From Hofstenia miamia (lineage: Eukaryota; Xenacoelomorpha; Acoela; Hofsteniidae): a stretch of DNA of 23,966 nucleotides. A model generated the notes under the pieces. That model saw only the letters and a program-made list of their open reading frames with translations. It did no database searches and was not told where the DNA came from. The position numbers and the translations under genes are program-made. Location of the stretch: positions 1,018,079-1,042,044 of the forward strand of contig CABFPE010000210.1 in NCBI GenBank assembly GCA_900660155.1. The letters run 5' to 3'. This document shows, in pieces, positions 10,527-20,120 of this stretch; within the stretch, counting starts at the first letter, position 1, and each line of letters begins with the position of its first letter.

Positions 10527-10982
10527 GTTATTATTGAAGCCCTATAATGCAGTTAGAGCAGTTTAATCTTTCCAATAGTGTTGTATTTATGATTTCACTT
10601 TTAGAGATATGACAGGTGTTAAAATATAATAATTGACCGTTAACTAATTGAAAATACATATAAATTAATTACAATTTCGAACACCATATATTTGATGTAG
10701 ACTTGTAGATTAATTCTACCCACTTATAAATGATTTGAGTTTTATACATGAGACAGATTTTCAAATTTCATTCTACTCAATGTAAGTCATCAGAATAATA
10801 ATCCGCCAAATTATCCATCAAATGTGAGTCCCATTCTTTAATTTTTCTTCAATTCTTTCATATACTTTGCACAAATAGATATCGAAGAACACTATTAATT
10901 TATCATTTCTTGATATACTGTATGAAATTCAAATTCAGATAAAATCCATTATATTGCATATATATATATATATATATATAAA

Positions 10983-11039
<57 letters not shown>

Positions 11040-11159
11040 TTTCGTCAAATCAAGGAGTATATTAAAAAAATATATGGAATAGAAAAATAGTGAATTTCCA
11101 ATCGTATACGATCTATATTTTGTGTATAATGATTATGAGTCTATATCTATCAATACTGG
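10527..11159. other. AT-rich, probably intronic DNA
   Basis: No coding sequence was recognised between the microsatellite and the mariner relic. If 8,929-10,440 and 12,888-13,275 belong to one gene, this is part of its last intron. Confidence 0.4.
10959..11036. repeat. (TA)n microsatellite
   Basis: TA run interrupted once by AAG at 10,981-10,983. It lies about 150 bp upstream of the Tc1/mariner relic; TA-rich DNA is also the preferred target of that superfamily. Confidence 0.95.
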
Positions 11160-11750
11160 ACAGTTGAGGATGGAGGCCACGCGATGTTAACAGACGAAAC
11201 GACCGTCTCACAATATCATCGTTACCATTCAATTCTTTGTAGGTCAAGTGGAGAACGATTCAGTGGGTTTTACGCATTGTCAACACCAAAACTTATGATT
11301 TGAGGAGGTATCTCTGCAAATGGTACATGTGGATTACATATCTTTTGGAAAAAAGGAAATGTTAAAATAACCAATTATTTGAATTTACTGAAAGAATAGC
11401 TGGAACCATTCATGAATATGTTAGAAAAGATCCATTTTACAACAAAATGATGCGCTTGCACACAAGTACCAGTTGGTTTTGAACTGGATTGACAATCAAA
11501 ACTTTCAACTTTTCAATTGCTGGCCTGATAATGCACCGGATTTGAACTGTATTGAAAAATGTTGGCGTCAGTTGAAAATGAAACTACAAAAATATCATTT
11601 TTCATCTTATGAAACATTATCTGAGCATGTGAAGCAGCTTGGATTACAGAGATAACTCCGACTTATTGCAAACAGTTTGTGGAATCCATGCCTCATCGCA
11701 TTTCGGCGTGCTTAGCAGCCAGATGATTTCATAAGAAATATGAAATAAGT
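11160..11750 (+). pseudogene. Tc1/mariner transposase relic (DD34E)
   Basis: Cut-and-paste transposase of the DDE superfamily, missing its N-terminal DNA-binding half. The first catalytic aspartate is in MLTDETTV (D at 11,193-11,195). A frame break follows, then GERFSGFYA and GGISANGTCGLHIF, matching the family GCFSA.G...L.FI block. The second D is in LQQNDALAHK (D at 11,449-11,451). The glutamate is in WPDNAPDLNCIEKCW (E at 11,554-11,556), giving exactly 34 intervening residues. The clean frame ends at 11,655, but homology continues in another frame with ESMPHRISACLAAR to about 11,730 (family MP.R..A.I.A.G). In-frame stops make it inactive. It lies in the presumed last intron of the beta-propeller gene. 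Confidence 0.85.
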
Positions 11751-11956
11751 CAGTGGCACATTCTACATTTTCCTGTACATTATCTTTATTTAAGAATGTG
11801 ATTTATACTGACTAACTCTCAACCACATTAATTGTTTTATTGTACATGTGCATTATTTGCATGCACGAGTGTAATTTATACTGTGAAACTCTCATTAAAT
11901 TTGTTTTCAAAATGTGTATTTTCAATCAACTAATTTGCTAAACTTTTTCCCGCAAC

Positions 11957-12042
11957 GTTATTTATGATCATATATATATTATCTTATGTTGGTTGTCGAT
12001 CAAAATGGCTAAGCCAAAAAATTTTCAAAATATAATAAGAAA

Positions 12043-12079
<37 letters not shown>

Positions 12080-12887
12080 TATTCTCAAAGGGCTGACAGA
12101 TTATTGATATTGAATTTAAAAAAAACGTGTATTATTTTGCTAGGAATTTGTTCATCTAATTTACATATATTTGAATGATGAGCTTGAGCTGAGATATTCT
12201 ACTTTTCAGTGGTTGGATTTGACTATTTGAATCTAAAGTTAATGTGGCTGTTGTCGTAAAGTTAATATATTTAATTTGCTTACTCAACATATTATTGAAA
12301 ATCGCTTGTTTTGTGAATTATACATTGATATAATTTTAGATTAAAAAATATACTAATAATTAATTTTTGCCTGAAAATTCCTCGTTTGTTAAGGTTCTGA
12401 AATCTTCTTCGATATCAATTTATTAATTAACAAAACTACTTTTCAGATAAAATGAATAACGATGACGAAAATCGTGGGTTTTGTCAGATATTTTTCATAA
12501 TCTGATAACTAATCTGTTCTAGGTATTAGCTGCCACTTTTTTGCGCCTTGATACATAAAACATATTTGTCGTAAAAAATTGACGAAAACAAGACCGTCAC
12601 GCTTATTTGTCCTATTGTAACAATATTCATATTCTTTGAAGAAAAATTTTATGACCCCTGAATATGTTTTCGCCAATTATCATTTGAGTTATCTTTACAA
12701 GCCACTTCCATGAGGATGCTATAATCATTCTACAATATTAGCTCTGGAACATAAATGATGATGTAACGAATAATAATCTTAACAGTGATAAAATTCTATG
12801 GTTTCTAAATATATGCAAGTACGATTGCGTTCTGACTTACTTTGAACATAGAAGTTGACCATGAAATTTATTTATTAACATTTTTAG
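11957..12887. other. AT-rich, probably intronic DNA
   Basis: Apart from the TA tract at 12,043-12,081, nothing recognisable is present. The segment ends in a polypyrimidine-like stretch and AG at 12,886-12,887, the splice acceptor of the terminal exon. Confidence 0.45.
12043..12081. repeat. (TA)n microsatellite
   Basis: TA run with one G interruption. Confidence 0.95.
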
Positions 12888-13275
12888 ATTGAGTCATATA
12901 TTGCAGACAGTATTGATTGTGATGGAAGTATCAAGCATATTTCAGTATTGCAGAGAAGTGACCACCGAGAATTCGCAGGTTTAAGATACCATCCTCACCT
13001 CATTGGCATCTGGCTACCTAGAACCTCTAGCAAAAGACTTGAATTGGAAGACGTTCTTTCTGCACATAATTCCAAAATAAAGATGATGCTTACCTGCGGA
13101 AGCTATGGTTTTGTCACTGCAGATGAATCTGGTTTAATGGTTTATTGGCATACAACTCATTCTGTGCTTGACGAAATGTACAACGTTTTAAATAAACAAT
13201 GCAGCACACATATTTACCAAAAGTGACTTGTTAAGGCTTTGTGAAGAAGACGGTGATCACTACTATATAGAATAG
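12888..13275 (+). pseudogene. Terminal exon of the beta-propeller gene, with a frame break
   Basis: The exon begins after the acceptor TTTTTAG at 12,881-12,887, with the frame open from the first base (IESYIADSIDCDGSIKHIS). A WD-like repeat follows: SYGFVTADESGLMVYWH (about 13,101-13,151). The open frame stops at 13,224-13,226. However, from about 13,185 another frame continues in protein-like fashion as NNAAHIFTKSDLLRLCEEDG to a stop at 13,273-13,275. This suggests a single-base indel near 13,180-13,195 that cut off the true C-terminus. It is joined to 8,929-10,440 by inference only (same strand, same fold, spliced start). The missing donor is probably near the (ATT)n tract. Confidence 0.5.
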
Positions 13276-13359
13276 TTTAGTACATTAGTGAAGAAAGGAA
13301 CAACAATTTCAATCAGAAACTCGTTTACAACTAATGAATTTCTGTTTTGTAAAATATTG

Positions 13360-13365
13360 AATAAA
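13360..13365 (+). promoter_or_regulatory. Possible polyadenylation signal AATAAA
   Basis: AATAAA about 85 bases after the later stop of the terminal exon, a normal distance for a 3' UTR. The hexamer is common by chance in DNA this AT-rich. Confidence 0.25.
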
Positions 13366-13435
13366 TATTTATCAGTTACATAGTCGAAATCGTGTAAATT
13401 CAGCATTATTGCATTCAGACTCCTGTACCTGAACG

Positions 13436-13478
13436 CAGTGGCGGATGCAGAGGAAGGACATTGGGTACAACCTCTCTA
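13436..13478 (+). repeat. G-rich terminal-like motif, copy 1
   Basis: Begins CAGTGGCGGATGCAGAGG and continues to GGGTACAACCTCTCT. It resembles the element ends of the form CAGTGGCGGAT..AGGGGG seen in many animal DNA transposons. A possible opposite end, ATGAATCCGC, occurs near 13,552. Two similar motifs follow at 14,065 and 14,772. Confidence 0.4.
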
Positions 13479-14064
13479 ATTGAGAAAAAAATCATTAAAA
13501 TGTTGCATTCAAAGATTACATACGGAAATTCTTTAGTACCCTAAAAATAATCATGAATCCGCATTCATATTTATCTTAGTACAGTAAAAATAAGATTTGG
13601 GTGACTTCTGACTATGGTATGTAATCTTAGGGACATAAAATTGCTTTGGTATGTGATTTCACTTGATAACTACGCTTCAACCAATCATCCCTAACTAGTA
13701 ACACCACTAATTGACTTACGGAATCTGGAATTTATATTATATCTTATATTAAGTCATCTTTTTACATCTGCGTGAACTTTTATCCGACATGAGATTACAT
13801 GCTGAAATATTATTGAACGTATTTCACAGAAAATATTGAATTACATGTAATAACATCAAAAAATATGGACACAAATATTTTGTAAGATTCGCTATTTATT
13901 CATTATAAGCGATTTTGTAGTAAGCATAGATTGCAATTGCATTGTCGATTTTTGATAATGTTCTTATACTAATGTAACTGCAGATTCAAGTTATAGAATG
14001 GGGTATGAATGTAACATAGTATAAGCACTCATATATCAATTTACATAAAAAATAAAGTAACTCT

Positions 14065-14109
14065 CAGTGATGGATTCAAGGAGATGTATGGGATATGCAT
14101 CCCCCTTTA
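14065..14109 (+). repeat. G-rich terminal-like motif, copy 2
   Basis: CAGTGATGGATTCAAGGAG followed by GGGATATGCATCCCCCTT. Same order of blocks and same orientation as the copies at 13,436 and 14,772. Confidence 0.4.
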
Positions 14110-14771
14110 CAGAATGCAATATTAATTTCTACTAGTAAATATTTGTTGAAAAGCTTTGCTATTAACAGTTATTTCTTTCTATAGAATATTTAGTCGGTTG
14201 AAATTAAACAAAATTCGTAATGAGATGTTTTTTTGGCAATATTTGTAAAACTAAGTCATTCAAAGATCCTGAGAATAAACTAATATGGTTACTTGGGTGA
14301 AGTAGCCAAGTCTTCAGTATATATCAGATGCTGGGGAGATAAAAGCACTGCTGCACAGATTCTCAATGAAATTTCTTATAGTATTTGTTTTCCTTGTTCT
14401 CATGGCTCACGATTAATATTTGGCTATTTAAATATTTTCTTAGAGACAGCTTCATATACAAAACAGGAAAAATATATATTCCATAGAAAATGATGACTGA
14501 ATCTATGAAGAATTATTAAAGTTTTTTTACATATTTTTTGTTTAGTTGCAATTGCTTTTACGTCACTCACTATTGAGTTGCTGCTTGTTTGCTTTAATTG
14601 TGCCTAAGGACATTTCTTACTGTAAACAGCTCTGTTAGTTCGGACCTATTTCAAACGAATGAAATTTTCTTAGGATTTGAATCTGTCAATCTCTTTCCAC
14701 AATTATTTTATAATACTTCTTTGAATTTAGTTTAGAAATACTTTAGCACTAGAACAACGAGCACTCCTTGA

Positions 14772-14815
14772 TAGTGGCGGATAGAAGGGGGAATAGGGGT
14801 ATGCATTTCTCCCCA
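14772..14815 (+). repeat. G-rich terminal-like motif, copy 3
   Basis: TAGTGGCGGATAGAAGGGGG followed by GGGGTATGCATTTCTCCCC. Best preserved G and C runs of the three copies. Confidence 0.45.
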
Positions 14816-15922
14816 TCAGCAAAAAACCAAACAAAATTTTCATCATATTTTTACATTTCTCAGAGCTCAGAAGTCCTATTCCATCAGACTTTTGTTCTTA
14901 ACATTGGAATTCTCTTCTCCAAAGATTAAATGATATCAAAATTCGATTAACCATGTTTTATAAATACAGAAATGCAATATTCTGCTTTATGCCAACTCAT
15001 TCAATAGATGTGATAGTCATGGGCGTCCTAATAGGATTACATTAAGAAGTCCATGGCTCAAATTTTCCAATAATTTCAATTTAAGCATGTTAGCCGCACT
15101 ATTGTGAGATCACAATTGGAATAAGCACTACCAAAAAAATTACACAGCAAAACATCCAAAATATATGTAATAAATTTAAATGCTTGCACACAAATTTTGC
15201 AAATGCTCTTATCAATCAAAATATGAATGGACAAGAACGTCAGGTCCCGTCTAAATCAGCCTTTCACATTAAAAAATGTAATGCAATTCTAATATGCTTG
15301 AATTCATAACAAATAAATGGATTATCCAATAGGTAAAAAAAATGGCTAGGAACTACAAATACAACAGTGAATATATTTCTAGTTGTCAATGGTAGAAAGC
15401 ACATTCGCAAATAATGATTGAGAAAAATCTCTTTTAAAACATCCCTATCAACTGAAAATCTTCTTTTCGTACATTGATATAAGTTGTGATGCAAAACATT
15501 ATTTTATCTGATTGCAATAAACGGTTGATGTCTACATAAAAAATTTGGAATTCAAAAACAGCGGAATTTCAAGCTGTCTGTTGCCAAATGCCTTCAAACA
15601 GAGTAGACCAGCAATTGACCAAGTTGCATTGAGCGAACATTCGCCTGGATTACATCTCCAATTATATAAAAATTATGACCACATAAAAGCATTTGAATTT
15701 GACCTACTGCATAAATTGCCATGTTTACCTTTGTATAAATCAGATTCAAACGCTTGTTTTGTAAAGCTTTACAGTCAATTTGCTTTTTGCGAATACCTTT
15801 TTAGAAATTCATTTATTTTTATGATTATTTATCATATATCTTTCATATTGCTCCTACAAAAGTTGAATATATTGTTAAAAAATTGACTAGTTGTTACACT
15901 TCAAAAATTACTTTGCAATGAT

Positions 15923-16312
15923 TAGCGGTGGGCGCCGCCGTCAGCCGACTACTAGTGGCGGCGTGAGCAACATCTATAGAACTGCACTAGACTGTATAAT
16001 ATTCCAAATAGAAATCCTATAATGCCAATAGCCCTGTAAAAACCGTATCTGATGCAAGCAATATTATGAAACTATTTATCACCAAAAAGGTTTCTCATAC
16101 ACTTATAGGCAATCTGATTAATAAGACATAACCTAATCAATTTTTAACGTCACTACCACATCAACAACATTAAATGCTGTTTCCCATTTATGACACATTT
16201 CATTTGTCTTGATACAATTTTAGTTATCATTGGCTCAGCAGTCTAAATTTTCTGGCGGCTGGCTGACCTAAAATATGTCACCAGAGACTCAGCCGGCTGG
16301 TGCCCAGCTTTA
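15923..16312. mobile_element. hAT-like MITE (about 390 bp)
   Basis: Two G+C-rich ends enclose AT-rich DNA. The left end is TAGCGGTGGGCGCC at 15,923. The right end, on the other strand, is TAAAGCTGGGCACC starting at 16,312; 10 of 14 positions match. Both continue with CAGCCGGC-type sequence. Ends of the form (C/T)AGNGGTGGGCAA...GCCGGC are usual for hAT elements. No convincing 8-bp target duplication was found, and no transposase lies inside, so the superfamily is inferred. Confidence 0.5.
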
Positions 16313-16535
16313 ATATGAGGAGTAGGTAGGGTTGTTACTATTGCCGAAAGTAAATATTTAAAACCTTAACATAATATAGATCTATTGTGAGGTTTTCATT
16401 AATTGACTATCATTAAGAATTGAAATATTTTAACACAAACGAAGAATTGGAGACATTTGTCTACGTGAAATGTCAAATACTAGGAAATATTTTCTCTAAT
16501 TTTATCATTAAATAGAAATCAAGATTTAATGCAAC

Positions 16536-16536
<1 letters not shown>

Positions 16537-16570
<34 letters not shown>
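16537..16570. repeat. (TA)n microsatellite
   Basis: Pure TA run. Confidence 0.95.
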
Positions 16571-16573
<3 letters not shown>

Positions 16574-16844
16574 GCTATATTATTTTTCAAAAACGTGGTA
16601 AGAAAATATGATAATACTAATTTTTCAGCTATTAATTATACGTGTAATCCAGATAAATAATGAAATATGGAGTATAATTCATGCATCAATTATCAATATT
16701 TTAAAAAACTCACTTCAAGCATTAATCAATTTCAAAAAATAATTGTCAGTGTTATTTTTTATCTAAAAATAAAAGCTTTACAAAGTTACCTCTAAATTTG
16801 AATATATTTAGTTTTTTGGACATCCAAATAAACTCTATACATGT

Positions 16845-16846
16845 AC

Positions 16847-16881
<35 letters not shown>
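16845..16881. repeat. (TA)n microsatellite
   Basis: TA run, slightly imperfect at its left end. Confidence 0.9.
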
Positions 16882-16884
<3 letters not shown>

Positions 16885-17012
16885 CATAACTACTAGTATA
16901 GAATTATATTCGTTTTCATCTGAAGAACATTCCTTGTGATATCTTGTTAGAATTAAATCAGTCTTGTTCACGCGAAGTTATAACACAACATAGATACAAA
17001 ATCTAATGGCCT

Positions 17013-17680
17013 GTGCTAAGCATTAGCCGTAGATACAAATGTTTAGTAATCATTCGGTTGTGCGTGGTTTGCGACGAACAATGTGAAAATCTCGCAAACT
17101 TCATGCCTTGCAACACTTGTAGTGTATCCTTTGGAAAACACTCATGGCAATATGATCCATGTTGGGATAGGGAGACTTGTGCTATAGGAAACATAAATCT
17201 TCGAAAAATTTGGATAAACTAAATATGAAAATCAACGAATTGGCAACTCAACTATCCTTTCATTCAATTCAATTGTGTGTAAGCATATTGAAAGTTCAAA
17301 TAGACCCGCTGGGTAAAACCACTTTAACCAATGATAATTCTAATGGCAGTGGTATGTCCCGTTGAAAACCCAAATATAAAAAGAAGACATACTTCTGATC
17401 TCAACAAAGTATCGTCAAATGGAAAGCAAGCTCTGATTAACAAAATTAAAACTAATGTAAAGGCTCTTCCTAGACCTCCTCAACGAAAGCATGTTTTTGG
17501 TCGTAGAGTTGTAAAATCTAATACTTGCAAAAATGGCCGTAAGTTTCCAAAACATGCGCAAAGTTTCAAATGAAAATTTCAATTCTGCGTCCTTTCACTG
17601 TGTGGTTGATGACAAGTTTTCGTATTTGATTGATAAAGCGGATGTCTGACTGTAAAAAATTTTGGTTATACGTATTTTAA
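17013..17680 (+). pseudogene. LINE ORF1 relic (zinc-finger, coiled-coil, C-terminal domain)
   Basis: ORF1 protein of a CR1/L2-type LINE, which binds element RNA. It can be followed in three frames. Frame one (17,013-17,222) has a PHD/zinc-finger-like pattern: CVVC, then PCNTC and a later H and C. The next segment, about 17,200-17,290, reads LDKLNMKINELATQ, a probable coiled coil. A basic stretch follows at 17,331-17,573 (RPPQRKHVFGRR), then the C-terminal block FNSASFHCVVDDKFSYLID at about 17,575-17,640 (family: aSF.V.v....f..L). The order matches ORF1 proteins of this clade. Internal frameshifts mean no full product. The endonuclease of ORF2 follows on the same strand. Confidence 0.65.
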
Positions 17681-17689
17681 ATAACAATG

Positions 17690-18950
17690 CAAGGGCCTGT
17701 CTGAAATCTGTTCGTAGTAACGAAGTCAGGAGCCTCTCAAAGTATTGACTATCACACACACACGGAAACCAGAGAAAAGAAAAAAAGTCTTTATACCTAG
17801 GTTAATTTTGAATAATACTCAATCCACTAGATATATGGTAGATGAACATTGAAATATGATTTCCCAGATTTGAACCTAATTGCGGAGACTCATTTAACAT
17901 GCGAAATATTACACACAGCAGTCAATTTAGTTGGCTACTCGTTGGAACGAAATGATAGGATGAAAAAACAGTGGATAAACCCGGGATAGAATATCCATAT
18001 ACATAAAAGTCGAAAGATGGATACTGTGGCACTGTCTAAGAACCATGGATGATAATTTTGAAGGGGCTAAAGTGTATGGATACGACTAAAACCTCACCGC
18101 ACCCCGCAATATACATAAATGATTATATAATTGAAACAGTATATCACCCTTTGTGGTATAAAAATCATGAGATTCTCATGTACAACTGTCTACGGAACTG
18201 AGTAGAGTTATTTTATCGTAAATACCTCAGTGACGTCGTTACCTTAGGAGGCGACTTTAACATTTTAACACTTCCTTTTTAAATAGAGAGTTCCAAATGC
18301 AGCACCTTGTAAAGTTCTCAACGCACTGTGGTAAAACTTTGGACAAGATCTTTACTAATTAAAAATTTATATTCAATGAACTCGAATCCCTTCAAATCTT
18401 GGTGGATGCCAGCATATCTTTGTTGGGCAGAAAAAGGCGGAGGATAGTACCAAGATAGTAAGTAAGATAGTCCTATAACCAAATATGTCTGAAACGAACA
18501 AAATTGATTTTGGAAGATTGTTGGTATATAGAAATTTGCTAGCCAATATACCTCAACTTCTTTTGACTCGACATGGAGGCAGTTTTATAAATTCATGAAT
18601 TTTTCTATTGAGCTGTTTACCACTAAGAAGCGTTACCTTTAAGCATAATGATATATCCTGGTCCTTCAATAAGTTGAGAGTCTTATTTATTTACGACATA
18701 GGCGTAGGCTCTTGTGCAAAATAGGTTTTAATGATTTCAGAAAATATTGCAACTTGGTCAAAACAACTATCAGGTCCAGGCGGCTTAAGTTCTAAGAAAA
18801 CAAAATTAAATCGCTAAAATAATTCACAACCCAGGAAGTAGTGCAGTTTGATTAAAAACTTGAAAGGTATTTCTGTAAACAAATTAAAATTATTACCCCT
18901 AGCTGATAACCTCTCACAATAACCGGATCGCTAAAAATTAGTGCTTGTTT
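17690..18950 (+). pseudogene. LINE ORF2 relic: APE-type endonuclease and linker, RT absent
   Basis: Nicks target DNA during retrotransposition in intact elements. Visible blocks are NNARACLKSVRSNE near 17,680-17,725 (start of the domain, family NARSL). Next come FPDLNLIAETHL at about 17,861-17,895, with the catalytic glutamate of the ETWL motif, and GYSLERNDR about 17,935-17,960. TLGGDFNI follows at about 18,241-18,261 (GDFN motif), then VKFSTHCGKTLDKIFTN near 18,308-18,358. The post-endonuclease linker continues with RHRRRLLCKIGFNDFRKYC at about 18,693-18,750. There is no RT domain; homology fades by about 18,950. Stops and frameshifts are numerous. Confidence 0.85.
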
Positions 18951-19064
18951 GGTTACCTACATCTATGCACCGATGTTCATATTCAAGTTAAAGAGAAAAA
19001 TATATTCTATTCCTATGTGTCAAAATCAAATTGATCTATACTTATTGTGCTAAGATTAAATTTG

Positions 19065-19067
<3 letters not shown>

Positions 19068-19091
<24 letters not shown>
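19068..19091. repeat. (TA)n microsatellite
   Basis: TA run between the end of the LINE fragment and the IS630-like element. Confidence 0.95.
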
Positions 19092-19095
<4 letters not shown>

Positions 19096-19200
19096 AAGCT
19101 TAACGGCCATAACTCATTTGACAGATATCAGAAAGGACTGCATTCATCTTTTTAGGAAAATTATGTTTTTCTCAAGTAATTGATATATTATATTGTGAAT

Positions 19201-19280
19201 TACAGTAATTTGATTTCAATAAAGTTTCTGTTGCATTCAAAAAAGCATCTTGGGTTCAATAAAGTCTTTGTATATAAACT
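19201..19280 (+). repeat. Left terminal inverted repeat of the IS630-like element
   Basis: Starts TACAGTAATTT. Contains TTCAATAAAGTTTCTGTTGC at 19,215 and a second unit, TTCAATAAAGTCTTTG, at 19,255. Pairs with 20,042-20,120. Confidence 0.85.
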
Positions 19281-19503
19281 AGCTAAAAATGCCCTTTAAT
19301 CCTCGATAAAATCTGAACAACTGCATTTTATTGAAAGTTCATTAAACAAAATAAAAAAGTCTTTATATATGGAATTTAACCCTGTTTGTTAATTTATTCA
19401 ACTACCTAAGCATATTCCTATAATATCATTCGCAATCTTCGGATTTAATCACAACAAAAATATTTTCTATTGAAATTTTTAATTGTGTTTCATTGGATGA
19501 TTG

Positions 19504-19960
19504 TTACCTAATTCCGTAGTACTTCCATTTTGCAAGACAATTCTCAATAGGGTTGAGGAAATGACAGTAAGGAGGCAAGTAGAAAGGAATAAAACCATCC
19601 CACGAAATCAGTCTAGTATGATGTATCCTAGCATTGTCTAAGATACAAAGAGAATCCATAATATTTTTTTCATGACATTTATTTTAAATTTCATTCAAAC
19701 AATTTGAAAATCTTCAGCTTTCACCGGAGTGTAATGCATCTTATAATATAACATGCTTTTTCTTATTCATCGCAGCTACTATTGATGTAATTCTAGAATG
19801 AGCACAAGCAACTGAAATTGTACTCTTTGTCCTCTGTTTGCACAAGTGCTTGCTTGAAACCTTACTTCATCAATAAGAATGAAGGATTCAGAGGGGTGTT
19901 GCTGTTCGAAGATTCTAAATTCTTGAGAATATTTGTATATTGCAACTTCTTAATTTCTAT
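19504..19960 (-). pseudogene. DDE transposase relic of the IS630-like element
   Basis: C-terminal catalytic part of a DDE_3-type transposase. First block: SFILIDEVRF, with catalytic D at 19,869-19,871. After a frameshift the long frame reads SITSIVAAMNKKKHVIL (the family I.A....G block). It continues through two stops to SLCILDNARIHHTRLI (D at 19,636-19,638) and PFYLPPYCHFLNPIENCLA (E at 19,543-19,545), ending at a stop at 19,504. The last D and E are 30 residues apart; 34 is usual in related animal elements, so a small in-frame deletion is likely. It is inactive because of stops and the missing N-terminus. Confidence 0.85.
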
Positions 19961-20041
19961 TAAATCTTCCATTCAAATTAAAAAAATTTATTTATAGTTC
20001 TACAGATGTTTCGATGATCAAATTTTTATTATTTAACGTGT

Positions 20042-20120
20042 TTATATCCAAAGATTTTATTGAATGCAACAGAGACTCTATCGACTGCAACAGAGACTTT
20101 ATTGAAGAAAAATTACTGTA
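20042..20120 (-). repeat. Right terminal inverted repeat of the IS630-like element
   Basis: Reverse complement begins TACAGTAATTT and contains AATAAAGTCTCTGTTGCA, GATAGAGTCTCTGTTGCA and AATAAAATCTTTGG in a row. These may be repeated transposase-binding sites. Confidence 0.85.

Larger units (their letters stand above)
13276..15922. other. AT-rich DNA with three G-rich terminal-like motifs and no clear gene
   Basis: Short frames occur at 14,293-14,493 (plus), 15,264-15,494 (minus) and 15,545-15,886 (plus), but none shows a known motif. The last, 113 codons from a TTG, reads well in its first 80 residues (HIKAFEFDLLHKLPCLPLYK). It could be an exon, although no strong splice site bounds it. Confidence 0.4.
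16313..17012. other. AT-rich DNA without recognisable gene
   Basis: Apart from the two TA tracts at 16,537 and 16,845, no features are visible. It may include the decayed 5' UTR of the LINE that starts near 17,000. Confidence 0.5.
19201..20120 (-). mobile_element. IS630/Tc1-type DNA transposon, internally deleted
   Basis: A 916-bp element flanked by TA (19,201-19,202 and 20,119-20,120), the target duplication of this superfamily. Both ends begin CAGTAATTT and run as imperfect inverted repeats of about 75-80 bp: left 19,203-19,280, right 20,118-20,042. Inside each are short repeated units, CAATAAAGTYTCTGTTGCA and variants, two at the left and three at the right. The interior encodes the C-terminal part of a DDE transposase on the minus strand. 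A full element should be roughly 1.2 kb or more, so the DNA-binding half of the transposase appears deleted. Confidence 0.85.

Noticed and set aside
10443..10566. Poly-isoleucine extension of the beta-propeller frame
   Set aside because: It is simply translation of the (ATT)n microsatellite and ends by chance at 10,566.
14293..14493. 66-residue plus-strand ORF (GEVAKSSVYIRCWGDKSTAA)
   Set aside because: Not recognised, no start in good context, and no splice site that defines it; left within the unannotated stretch.
17003..17194. 63-residue minus-strand ORF
   Set aside because: Antisense shadow of the LINE ORF1 zinc-finger region.
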